Assembly: GCA_029202545.1 (NCBI GenBank)
Contig: CP119311.1
Coordinates: forward strand, 6,572,001-6,636,000
Length of the DNA stretch: 64,000 nucleotides
Reading direction: 5' to 3'
Source of the DNA: Candidatus Pseudobacter hemicellulosilyticus
GTDB taxonomy: Bacteria > Bacteroidota > Bacteroidia > Chitinophagales > Chitinophagaceae
Made by a program: the position numbers and the translations under genes
The notes under the pieces: model-generated
The model's database searches: none
What the model saw: only the letters and a program-made list of their open reading frames with translations
What the model was told of the DNA's origin: nothing
Part shown: piece after piece, positions 1 through 7,534 of the stretch
How positions within the stretch are numbered: the stretch's first letter is position 1
How the letters are laid out: every line of letters begins with the position of its first letter

Positions 1-764
1 TCATGCCCTTCAATGGTGAAAAGCCCCTGCCCTTCAGTGTGCTGCAAACAAGGATCGGAAGGAAGAACGTTACCAAAAAACAATTGCAGGAAGCGCCCGC
101 CGCTTTTTTCCTGTACGACCTGCTGGAATATGAGGGCGCCGATTGCCGGGAACAACCCCTGCAATGGCGCCGGCAGCAGCTGGAAAAACTGCTGGCGCAA
201 TATAATAACGACCGGCTGCAACTATCGCCCATCGTGGGTTTCAGCAACTGGGAGCAGCTGACGGATATACGTACGGAGTCAAGGGAAAGAGGCGCCGAAG
301 GACTGATGCTGAAACGCCTTTCTTCTGCCTACCAGGTAGGTCGCAAAAAGGGCGACTGGTGGAAATGGAAGATAAATCCGCTGGTGATCGACTGCGTTAT
401 GATCTATGCGCAGAAAGGTCATGGACGAAGAAGTAATCTCTATACTGACTATACCTTTGCTGTCCGGGACGGCGAAAAGCTGGTCTCTTTCACCAAGGCC
501 TATTCCGGCCTCACCGACGAGGAATTCCGCCAGGTGGACGCCTTTGTAAAAAGGAATTCGCTGGAAAAATTCGGCCCCGTCCGTACCGTCAAACCCGAGC
601 TGGTCTTTGAGATCGCTTTTGAAGGCATTGCCGCCAGCAAACGGCATAAATCGGGCGTGGCCCTGCGCTTTCCCCGCATGAACCGCTGGCGCAAGGATAA
701 AAAGCCCGGGGATATCAATACCCTGGAAGACCTGCAAAAGATGCTGGAAATCTATGGCAAATGA
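1..764 (+). CDS. ATP-dependent DNA ligase, C-terminal part (5' end outside window)
   Basis: This is the C-terminal part of an ATP-dependent DNA ligase that seals nicks in DNA during repair. The reading frame is open to the left edge, so the adenylated lysine motif (KxDG) lies outside the window. Visible nucleotidyltransferase motifs are FFLYDLLEYEG (motif III-like), EGLMLKR (motif IV) and WWKWKINP (motif V), followed by an OB-fold domain with conserved FEIAFEGI and LRFPR. The stop overlaps the helicase start by 4 bp (ATGA), which implies translational coupling. The neighbours (DEXH helicase, PdeM) place it in the ligase-associated DNA damage response group rather than among LigD end-joining ligases. 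The start is unknown. Confidence 0.93.
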   Translation, partial: MPFNGEKPLPFSVLQTRIGRKNVTKKQLQEAPAAFFLYDLLEYEGADCREQPLQWRRQQLEKLLAQYNNDRLQLSPIVGFSNWEQLTDIRTESRERGAEGLMLKRLSSAYQVGRKKGDWWKWKINPLVIDCVMIYAQKGHGRRSNLYTDYTFAVRDGEKLVSFTKAYSGLTDEEFRQVDAFVKRNSLEKFGPVRTVKPELVFEIAFEGIAASKRHKSGVALRFPRMNRWRKDKKPGDINTLEDLQKMLEIYGK

Positions 765-3289
765 TCCGCCCCTCCCTAACTTTGCCCATTGGAAAAAAAC
801 GCTTGCAGCTTCACTCCACCATAGGATACCGTGTCATACAGGAATGGCTTGAACGCAAACAATTCCGGCCCTTTCCCTTCCAGGAACAGACCTGGCAGCA
901 TATCATTGATGGCAAAAGCGGCCTCGTGAATGCACCTACTGGTTTTGGTAAGACCTTCTCCGTTTTCCTCGGCTCACTGATCCAGTTCATCAACCAGCAC
1001 CCGGATAATTATGCCACTAAAACAAAGAATGGTCTACAGCTGATCTGGATCTCTCCTTTGCGTGCCTTAGCAAAAGATGTGGGACGAGCCATGGAAGAAG
1101 TGATCACAGAACTGGGCATGCCCTGGAAAGTGGGCATCCGCAACGGCGATACGGATCCTGCCGAAAGACAGCGGCAGAAAAGACAGATGCCGGAAGTACT
1201 GATCATCACGCCGGAAAGCCTGCACCTGCTGCTGGCCCAGAAAGGTTATCCTGAGGTGTTCAAACAGCTCAAACTTATTGCGGCCGACGAATGGCATGAA
1301 CTGATGGGCAGCAAACGCGGCATCCAGGTAGAGCTGGCCATCTCCCGCATCGTACACCTCCAGTATAACCTGTACCAGCAGCGCTGCCAGCTATGGGGTA
1401 TCTCCGCTACCATCGGCAATATGGAAGAAGCACAGGGAGTGCTGCTGGCCTCATTGCAGGCTTTTGGCGGCGGGACTGGTGAAACAGTCCGTGCCGACCT
1501 CCGCAAAGAAGTGGCCATTGAATCCATTCTGCCGGATGAGATAGAAAAATATCCCTGGGCCGGTCACCTCGGCATCCGCCTGGCGCATAAAGTGCTGCCC
1601 ATTATAGAAGCCAGCAAAACCACCCTCATCTTCATCAATACCCGGGGCATGAGCGAGACCTGGTACCAGACCCTGCTCAATATTGCCCCGGAACTGGCAG
1701 GCGCCATTGCCCTGCACCATGGCAGTATTGAACAGGAACTGCGATTCTGGGTAGAAGATTCCCTGCATGCAGGCAAGCTCAAAGCCGTGGTCTGCACGGC
1801 CAGCCTGGACCTTGGCGTGGACTTCCGGCCGGTGGAAACCGTTATCCAGGTTGGTTCGCCCAAAGGAGTAGCCCGCTTCCTGCAACGCGCAGGACGCAGT
1901 GGCCACCGGCCGGGCGAAGTGAGCCGTATCTTTTTCCTCCCCACACATTCCCTGGAACTGGTGGAAGCGGCCGCCCTGAAAAATGCCATCGAAGAAAATT
2001 TTATTGAGCGCCGTGATCCGCTCCTGCTCTGTTATGATGTGCTGATCCAGTACCTCTGCACCCTGGCCATCTCCGAAGGGTTCCGCCCCGCAGAACTGCT
2101 GGAAGAAGTACGGCAGACGTATTGCTACCGCGATATCACGGACCAGGACTGGCAGGAGATCCTCGCCTTCATTACTACCGGTGGCACGGCCCTGGCCCAG
2201 TATGATGAATACAAAAAAGTAGAAGTGATTGACGGGCTGTTCCGCATCACCAGCCGGAAGATAGCCATGCGGCACCGGCTGCATATTGGCACAATTGTCA
2301 GTGAGTCCATGCTGAAGGTCAAATTCCTGTCGGGCGGATTCATCGGCGTCATTGAAGAATATTTTATCTCCCGGCTGGAGCCCGGCGATGTGTTCACCCT
2401 ATCCGGCAGGAACCTGGAACTGGTGATGATCAAAGACATGACCGTACTGGTGCGGAAATCGAACGCTACCAAATCCATGGTGCCCAGCTGGAATGGCGGC
2501 CGCATGCCGCTGTCGGCCAACCTGGGTAAAAAATTACGGGAAAAATTCGATGAAGCGCATGCCGTGAACAGGCAATCCGATATCGAGCTGCAGGTGCTGC
2601 AACCTTTGTTCCTGCTGCAGGAGCAGCTATCCCATGTGCCCAGGGCCAATGAGCTACTGATAGAACATATTGAGACCAGGGACGGCTTCCACCTATTTGT
2701 CTTTCCCTTTGAAGGGCGACTGGTCCATGAAGCCATGGCTGCTATCCTGGCCTACCGCATCAGCAGGATCACAAGTATCACTTTTTCCTTTGCTATGAAC
2801 GATTATGGGTTTGAGCTGCTGAGCGATCAGCCCATACCGGTAGACGACACCAATGTCTATGAATTGTTCAGCCCGGAGAACCTGCTGCAGGATATCCAGC
2901 GCAGTGTCAATGCCGCCGAGATGGCGCGGCGTAAGTTCCGGGATATTGCGGTCATTGGCGGGTTGATCTTCCAGGGCTTCCCCGGCGAGCAGAAAAAGGC
3001 GCGTCACCTGCAGGCATCCGCCGGCCTCCTGTTCAATGTATTTGCGGAATATGATCCGGGTAATTTGTTACTTCGGCAAGCCTTCCAGGAGGTATTGGAC
3101 CGGGAGATGGAGGAAGTGCGGTTACGCAATATGCTGGAGCGGATCCAGCAGTCGAGGATCGTGATCACCATACCGGAACGGCTCACCCCATTCTGTTTCC
3201 CCATCAAAGTAGACAGCATGCGGGAGAACCTGACCTCTGAAAAACTGGAGGACCGGGTGAAGCGGATGCAGGCACAGCTGGGGAAATAG
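761..3289 (+). CDS. Ligase-associated DNA damage response DEXH-box helicase (Lhr-like)
   Basis: This is a superfamily 2 helicase of the Lhr-like type found next to ATP-dependent ligases; it probably remodels DNA during ligase-linked repair. The Walker A motif NAPTGFGKT is at about residues 57-65, the Walker B variant is DEWH (AADEWHELMGSK), SATIG is motif III, and FLQRAGRSGHRPG is motif VI. A long C-terminal part (about residues 420-842) matches the extra domains of this family in length. The ATG at 761 overlaps the ligase stop by 4 bp and is preferred, although a TAACTTTG promoter-like box at 777-784 leaves a later start possible. Its expected partner PdeM is separated from it by an inserted RAYT element. 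Confidence 0.93.
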   Translation: MIRPSLTLPIGKKRLQLHSTIGYRVIQEWLERKQFRPFPFQEQTWQHIIDGKSGLVNAPTGFGKTFSVFLGSLIQFINQHPDNYATKTKNGLQLIWISPLRALAKDVGRAMEEVITELGMPWKVGIRNGDTDPAERQRQKRQMPEVLIITPESLHLLLAQKGYPEVFKQLKLIAADEWHELMGSKRGIQVELAISRIVHLQYNLYQQRCQLWGISATIGNMEEAQGVLLASLQAFGGGTGETVRADLRKEVAIESILPDEIEKYPWAGHLGIRLAHKVLPIIEASKTTLIFINTRGMSETWYQTLLNIAPELAGAIALHHGSIEQELRFWVEDSLHAGKLKAVVCTASLDLGVDFRPVETVIQVGSPKGVARFLQRAGRSGHRPGEVSRIFFLPTHSLELVEAAALKNAIEENFIERRDPLLLCYDVLIQYLCTLAISEGFRPAELLEEVRQTYCYRDITDQDWQEILAFITTGGTALAQYDEYKKVEVIDGLFRITSRKIAMRHRLHIGTIVSESMLKVKFLSGGFIGVIEEYFISRLEPGDVFTLSGRNLELVMIKDMTVLVRKSNATKSMVPSWNGGRMPLSANLGKKLREKFDEAHAVNRQSDIELQVLQPLFLLQEQLSHVPRANELLIEHIETRDGFHLFVFPFEGRLVHEAMAAILAYRISRITSITFSFAMNDYGFELLSDQPIPVDDTNVYELFSPENLLQDIQRSVNAAEMARRKFRDIAVIGGLIFQGFPGEQKKARHLQASAGLLFNVFAEYDPGNLLLRQAFQEVLDREMEEVRLRNMLERIQQSRIVITIPERLTPFCFPIKVDSMRENLTSEKLEDRVKRMQAQLGK

Positions 3290-3344
3290 AACTTCGTGCG
3301 TTACCAGTCGCTTCTCTCCGCAACAAGTAACAGTTCCTCACCTT

Positions 3345-3422
3345 CACAACAGGTTACCTTCACTCGCCTCCACAACAGGTTACCGTCGCTCGCCTCCACA
3401 GCGGGTTACCGTCGCTCGCCTC
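3345..3422 (+). repeat. Three 26-bp tandem units next to the REP arm
   Basis: Three adjacent 26-bp units lie at 3345-3370, 3371-3396 and 3397-3422. Each has the form CACAvCrGGTTACC, then a variable triplet, then CTCGCCTC. Units 2 and 3 differ at only two or three positions. The last unit runs into the REP hairpins of the left inverted-repeat arm, so the array looks like degenerate copies of the outer half of the REP element. More diverged copies may start near 3299. It lies just after the helicase stop and encodes no credible protein. Confidence 0.8.
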
Positions 3423-3456
3423 CGGCGAGTGACAATTATTCCTTCGCCTCCGGCGA
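3403..3456 (+). repeat. Left arm of 54-bp REP inverted repeat
   Basis: These 54 bases are the exact reverse complement of 4124-4177. The arm holds two short hairpins: CTCGCC-TCC-GGCGAG and TTCGCC-TCC-GGCGAA, separated by TGACAATTATTCC. Such paired palindromes beside a Y1 transposase gene are typical of REP/BIME elements mobilised by RAYT proteins. This arm lies just beyond the 3' end of the RAYT gene. Confidence 0.93.
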
Positions 3457-3462
3457 ACCTCT

Positions 3463-3993
3463 TCACAATTCCAGCACAGTTATCGGAGATCTTTCACAAG
3501 CGCTACTAAAATGCCAATGTTCCGGTTCCAGCACATATCCCGCCCGCACAGGGTTCTGATGAACATAGTCAACTTTTTGCCTTAACATATTCACATCACG
3601 AATAAATGATGCATGATTGGTTGATTGCCAAAAGCAAAATTGCTCTTTTCTCCGGTCAAACCTTGCATGGAAACGGAAGAGATGGAGCAGCCAGTCTTTC
3701 CGGCTTTCACGATTATTACCCTGGATAGCCGCGATCAATTCTTTAGCTGTAAAGCTCTTAAAATCCTTTAATAGCTTATTGAGTTGACCGTTGTTGTCAG
3801 CAGCTATCATATGCAGGTGATTAGTCATCAGCACATAGGCGTATAATTCCAGTCCTTTTACGCGCTGGCAAAAGGCTATATTTTTAATTACTATTTCTGC
3901 GTAATCCCGCCTGCTGAATACGTCAATCCAACCAACAACAGTGAGTGTTACGAAAAATAAGCCATCAAAATTGGCTTTTCTTTTTTCGGACAT
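3463..3993 (-). CDS. REP-associated tyrosine transposase (RAYT, IS200-like Y1 family)
   Basis: This 176-residue protein is a Y1-type single-strand transposase. The metal-binding HUH motif is visible as NHLHM, and the C-terminal part has KVDYVHQNPVRAGYV, matching the conserved YIHxNPVRAG segment of RAYT proteins; the tyrosine nucleophile is expected in the central to C-terminal helix. RAYTs cut and join REP hairpins, and here the gene is bracketed by perfectly matching REP arms at 3403-3456 and 4124-4177. The start at 3993 (MSEKRKANFDG) is the first ATG and fits the family. The frame is intact, so the protein may be functional. Its orientation is opposite to the repair genes it separates. Confidence 0.93.
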   Translation of the reverse strand: MSEKRKANFDGLFFVTLTVVGWIDVFSRRDYAEIVIKNIAFCQRVKGLELYAYVLMTNHLHMIAADNNGQLNKLLKDFKSFTAKELIAAIQGNNRESRKDWLLHLFRFHARFDRRKEQFCFWQSTNHASFIRDVNMLRQKVDYVHQNPVRAGYVLEPEHWHFSSACERSPITVLEL

Positions 3994-4123
3994 ACATACA
4001 CGTTTCCTGCAAGTTATAAAGATCAGGAAGGTTGTAACTGAATAAAGGAAGCTTTTTACAACGGTTTTAGTTGATATTTTTCCCGGTCTGTTATGTGGGC
4101 CTCCCCCTCTGGTGAATGTCAGA

Positions 4124-4177
4124 TCGCCGGAGGCGAAGGAATAATTGTCACTCGCCGGAGGCGAGCGACGGTAACCC
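4124..4177 (-). repeat. Right arm of 54-bp REP inverted repeat
   Basis: This is the exact inverted copy of 3403-3456 with no mismatch over 54 bases, and it carries the same two hairpins. It lies 130 bp upstream of the RAYT start. Together the arms define an element of about 775 bp (3403-4177). I could not identify a clear target-site duplication just outside them, which fits RAYT elements. Confidence 0.93.
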
Positions 4178-4267
4178 AGAACCGGAGCAGTAAATCCGTA
4201 CCATGGTAAGTGAGGGTGTAAAAACTAACAGAGTCCCAACTTTTTTAGTAATTTCGTTCCCGCAAAC

Positions 4268-4933
4268 ATGCAAGCCCCCATTTCATACAGGCTGCGCGGC
4301 CAGCAACTCTGGCTATCTTCACACCGTACCATTTTCTGGGAAGAAGAAAAAGCGCTGATCGTATCCGACCTGCACTTCGGTAAGACAGGTCATTTCCGGA
4401 AATGGGGCATCCCCGTACCCCAGGGCGTTTATAAGAACGACCTGCAGCGGCTGGTAGGACAGCTGCAATATTTCCAGCCCAAACAGCTCATTGTAGTCGG
4501 CGATCTCTTCCACAGCCACCAGAACAAAGAGCTGGAACTGTTCCGCAAATGGCGCCTGGACCTGCCCGATCTCGATATCCGCCTCATCAAAGGCAACCAT
4601 GATATCCTGCACGAAAGATGGTACCAGGAAACCAATATCAGCGTATCTGCTGAAACCCTTTCCCTCCGGGATCTGTTCGGGTTCACCCATGATCTTACAC
4701 CCGGTAATATTACGGCTACCAGTGAGCATTATTATTTTTCCGGTCACCTGCATCCCGGCATCCGTATCAATGGTCAGGGCAAACAATCCCTGAGCTTTCC
4801 CTGTTTCTATTTCACAGAACGCTTCTGCGTGCTGCCCGCATTCAGCGAGTTCACCGGCCTGGCCATGATCAGGCCCACCGCCGGCGAGAACGTATTTGCC
4901 ATCGTGAACAATGCGGTGATGCAGCTGCAGTAA
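4268..4933 (+). CDS. pdeM: Ligase-associated metallophosphoesterase PdeM
   Basis: This 221-residue calcineurin-like metallophosphoesterase belongs to the ligase-associated PdeM family, described as a nuclease/phosphoesterase of the ligase-helicase repair set. Metal-binding motifs appear in order: DLHFGK (34-39), VGDLFHS (77-83), KGNHD (108-112) and GHLHPG (159-164). The helicase-ligase pair lies 980 bp upstream, and the RAYT/REP element now occupies the gap. A TAATTTCG box at 4249-4256 may be its own promoter. The family MBL-fold exonuclease partner is not in the window and could lie left of it. Confidence 0.92.
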   Translation: MQAPISYRLRGQQLWLSSHRTIFWEEEKALIVSDLHFGKTGHFRKWGIPVPQGVYKNDLQRLVGQLQYFQPKQLIVVGDLFHSHQNKELELFRKWRLDLPDLDIRLIKGNHDILHERWYQETNISVSAETLSLRDLFGFTHDLTPGNITATSEHYYFSGHLHPGIRINGQGKQSLSFPCFYFTERFCVLPAFSEFTGLAMIRPTAGENVFAIVNNAVMQLQ

Positions 4934-4940
4934 GCCATTA

Positions 4941-4974
4941 TTCAGATTGTTTTCAGATTTGACCAATACATTTG
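4941..4974 (+). promoter_or_regulatory. Direct repeats and promoter ahead of response regulator
   Basis: TTCAGATT occurs at 4941-4948 and 4952-4959. The start-to-start distance of 11 bp is the usual spacing for OmpR/PhoB-type tandem sites. A TACATTTG box (Bacteroidota -7 type) lies at 4967-4974, only 3 bp before the ATG at 4978. The arrangement suggests autoregulation, which is inferred from spacing alone. Confidence 0.45.
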
Positions 4975-4977
4975 CCA

Positions 4978-5652
4978 ATGAAAGTACTGGTAATTGAAGA
5001 TGAAAAAGAACTGGCCGACAGCATCGGCGCCTACCTTTCCGGGGAGAATTACCGCTGTGAATTTGCCGCCAGCTTTCCCGAAGCCATCGATAAGATCTTC
5101 GGTTATGACTATGACTGCATCCTGCTGGACCTGATGCTGCCCGGCGGCGACGGGATCAGGCTGCTGGAGGAGATCAAGGCCAATAACAAGCAGGAAGGCG
5201 TTATCATCATTTCTGCCCGCAATTCTGTAGACGATAAGATCAAAGGCCTGCACCTGGGTGCAGACGATTACCTGGCCAAGCCCTTCCACCTGCCGGAACT
5301 GGCCGCCCGCATCTACTCCGTTATCCGGCGCAAGCATTTTGGCAATACCAATACCATCCGCCAGCATGAGCTAAGCATCGACCTCCTGTCCAGGACCCTC
5401 ACAGTAAACGACCAGGAAGTGATCCTCACCCGCAAAGAATTTGACCTGCTCCTGTTCTTCATCAGCAATAAGAACCGCGTGGTCTCCAAAAGCGCCCTGG
5501 CCGAACACCTTTCGGGCGAAATGGCCGATATGTTCGACAATTACGATTTTGTATATGCGCATATCAAGAACCTCAAGAAAAAGCTCACGGAAGCCGGTTA
5601 CGGCAATTACCTGAAAACACTTTACGGCAGCGGCTATAAATGGGACGTATGA
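4978..5652 (+). CDS. OmpR-family response regulator
   Basis: This 224-residue DNA-binding response regulator has a receiver domain (about 1-115) and a winged-helix effector domain (about 130-222). The acidic pocket EDE is at 7-9, the phosphoacceptor is Asp51 (LLDLMLPG), and the conserved lysine is in AKPF (Lys101). I chose the ATG at 4978 over a TTG two codons earlier because MKVLVIEDE is the normal family start. It overlaps the histidine kinase by 4 bp. Tandem TTCAGATT repeats directly upstream suggest that it regulates its own operon. The target process is unknown. Confidence 0.95.
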   Translation: MKVLVIEDEKELADSIGAYLSGENYRCEFAASFPEAIDKIFGYDYDCILLDLMLPGGDGIRLLEEIKANNKQEGVIIISARNSVDDKIKGLHLGADDYLAKPFHLPELAARIYSVIRRKHFGNTNTIRQHELSIDLLSRTLTVNDQEVILTRKEFDLLLFFISNKNRVVSKSALAEHLSGEMADMFDNYDFVYAHIKNLKKKLTEAGYGNYLKTLYGSGYKWDV

Positions 5653-6692
5653 AGAAACTACTGAACTGGTCCATGCAAAAATTCGTCGGGTATGCCGCTT
5701 TTGTGCTGGCCTGCAGCATCCCCGTGTATTATGTTGCTATCAGCCTGCTCTGGCAATATGAAATGGACGAACACAATATTGTGCTTACCCCTGAAGCTGG
5801 CCGGGAAGACAAATTCCTGATCATCGGCGCCGTCACCCTGCTGACCGTATTGTTCTTTGCCGCCCTGCTGGCCGGTTTTATCCTGCTCAACCGCAGGATC
5901 TCCCGGAAATTATGGCAACCCTTTTACCAGAGCCTGGAACAGTTCCGGAAATTTGACCTGGACCGCCAGCGGGCAGTGTCTTTCCCTCCCACCAATATTG
6001 AAGAGTTTGCCGATCTGAACCAGAGCCTGGAAAAGCTCATAGCCGGCAATATTGCCGCCTACGACCAGCAGAAGGAATTTGCTGACAATGCCTCGCACGA
6101 GTTGCAGACCCCACTGGCTATTGTCCAATCCAAACTGGAGCTGCTGCAGCAGGACCTGTCCCTCAATACCCGGCAATACCAGCTCATAGAAGAAGCACAG
6201 CAAGCGCTTTCCCGGGTGAACCGCGTCAACAAGAACCTGCTCCTGCTGACCCGTATCGGTAACAGCCAGTTCATGGACAAAGAGTCCATTATTCTTTCCG
6301 GCCTGCTTGCTCACTGTATAGAGCAGCTGCAGCCTTTTTCGGATAGCAAACAGCTCAGTATACAAACCAGCCTGGCGCCTGACCTGACCGTGCAGGGCAA
6401 TAAGATCCTGGTGGAGCTGTTGCTCAACAACCTGCTCACCAATACCATCCGCCATAGTCCTGCCAATGGCAGTATCCATGTTGAACTTACTCCCGGCAAC
6501 CTGATCATCAGCAACCCCGGGACTACAGCCCTGGACCCCGGGCGGCTGTTCAAGCGGTTTGCCACGGCTACCGATCAAACGCCCGGCACCGGGCTGGGAT
6601 TGGCGCTGGTAAAACAGATCGCTGACCGGTACGGCTGGTCTATCCACTACCATTTTATTCAGGGCCGGCACCAGTTCACCCTGCAGTACTGA
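5649..6692 (+). CDS. Sensor histidine kinase
   Basis: This 347-residue membrane histidine kinase is the partner of the regulator just upstream (ATGA overlap). Two membrane segments, about residues 11-34 and 57-80, enclose only some 20 residues outside the membrane, so there is no room for a normal periplasmic sensor domain. The H-box is ASHELQTPL with His150, the N-box is NNLLTNTIRHS, and GTGLGLALV is the G-box. The short G2 region and the absence of PAS or HAMP-like extensions suggest sensing within the membrane or through a partner protein. The downstream PAP2 gene is close enough to share the transcript. Confidence 0.94.
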   Translation: MKKLLNWSMQKFVGYAAFVLACSIPVYYVAISLLWQYEMDEHNIVLTPEAGREDKFLIIGAVTLLTVLFFAALLAGFILLNRRISRKLWQPFYQSLEQFRKFDLDRQRAVSFPPTNIEEFADLNQSLEKLIAGNIAAYDQQKEFADNASHELQTPLAIVQSKLELLQQDLSLNTRQYQLIEEAQQALSRVNRVNKNLLLLTRIGNSQFMDKESIILSGLLAHCIEQLQPFSDSKQLSIQTSLAPDLTVQGNKILVELLLNNLLTNTIRHSPANGSIHVELTPGNLIISNPGTTALDPGRLFKRFATATDQTPGTGLGLALVKQIADRYGWSIHYHFIQGRHQFTLQY

Positions 6693-6722
6693 TTCAACCT
6701 TTCTTCCAATTTGGGCGCTATT

Positions 6723-7433
6723 ATGCAGTATAATCAGTTGCTCATGTCCCGGATATTATGCTCCCTCACCCTGTTCCTTTGCCTGTTTAACCAGGCCTAT
6801 TCCCAACAGCCGGATAGTCTGCCCCTGCCCCGCAGCTACGACCGGTTCCATCATTCGCTCTATATTCCCGGTTCCCTGATCCTGGCCGGTATCCTTGCCA
6901 ATGGCAATGGAGCTGAATCCTTTAAAAAGGAACTGGCTGAAGAACGCAATGAGCACTTCGGGAATTTTCATACCAGAATGGACGACTACCTGCAGTATTC
7001 GCCCATCGTGATCGCCTATGGGTTGGATGCCCTGGGCGTCCGGTCTAAAACGGACCTGCTGAACCGGACCGTTATCCTTGCCAAAGGAGAACTGCTGGTG
7101 GCCGGCGCCACCGGTCTCCTGAAAACGGCTACGCACCAGCTCAGGCCGGACAACAGCACGTTTAATTCATTTCCTTCCGGCCATACCGCCCAGGCATTTG
7201 CCGCCGCCACCTTCCTCAGCGAGGAATACAAGGGCCGCTATCCCTGGATGCCTTATGCCGCCTATGGAATAGCGTCTACAGTGGGCGCCCTTCGTATGGC
7301 CAATAACCGGCATTATATCAGTGATGTGCTGGCCGGCGCTGGTCTCGGCATCATCACCATGAAACTGGCCTACTGGACCCACCAATATAAATGGGGCAAA
7401 CCAAAAAACAGGAAGACAGCTATCCTTTTTTAA
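6723..7433 (+). CDS. Secreted PAP2-family phosphatase
   Basis: This 236-residue PAP2 (type 2 phosphatidic acid phosphatase) protein begins with a signal peptide ending near AYSQQ. The three catalytic motifs are present: KTATHQLRP (KxxxxxxRP), FPSGHT (PSGH), and RMANNRHYISD (Rx5Hx3D-like). It probably hydrolyses lipid phosphates such as phosphatidic acid or undecaprenyl pyrophosphate in the envelope. I chose the ATG at 6723 rather than a TTG at 6711. It follows the kinase gene by 30 bp and may be a member or target of the two-component operon. Confidence 0.9.
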   Translation: MQYNQLLMSRILCSLTLFLCLFNQAYSQQPDSLPLPRSYDRFHHSLYIPGSLILAGILANGNGAESFKKELAEERNEHFGNFHTRMDDYLQYSPIVIAYGLDALGVRSKTDLLNRTVILAKGELLVAGATGLLKTATHQLRPDNSTFNSFPSGHTAQAFAAATFLSEEYKGRYPWMPYAAYGIASTVGALRMANNRHYISDVLAGAGLGIITMKLAYWTHQYKWGKPKNRKTAILF

Positions 7434-7464
7434 CACCCCCTATCAGGCCGAGAATACTGTTAAA

Positions 7465-7499
7465 AAAATTGGAGGTCACAAATTGTGATCTCCAATTTT
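7465..7499. repeat. 35-nt palindrome A, shared with ORF6N gene
   Basis: This near-perfect palindrome has arms of 17 bases (7465-7481 and 7483-7499) around one central base, with a single mismatch that would be a G-U pair in RNA. Its core, GGAGrTCACAA and the complementary TTGTGATCTCC, recurs inside the ORF6N coding region at 7866-7892. It lies between the convergent PAP2 and ORF6N genes and could also act as a weak bidirectional terminator, but the following T-run is only four bases. Confidence 0.8.
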
Positions 7500-7534
7500 G
7501 GGAATATCACCTGATTCAGGCTGGAAAGCCGGTT

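Noticed and set aside
3345..3422. Possible CRISPR array
   Set aside because: The 26-bp units are directly adjacent without unique spacers, and no cas genes are present.
3296..3559. 87-residue frame over the REP repeats
   Set aside because: It is composed of repeat-derived residues and overlaps the RAYT end; no start signal or homology seen.
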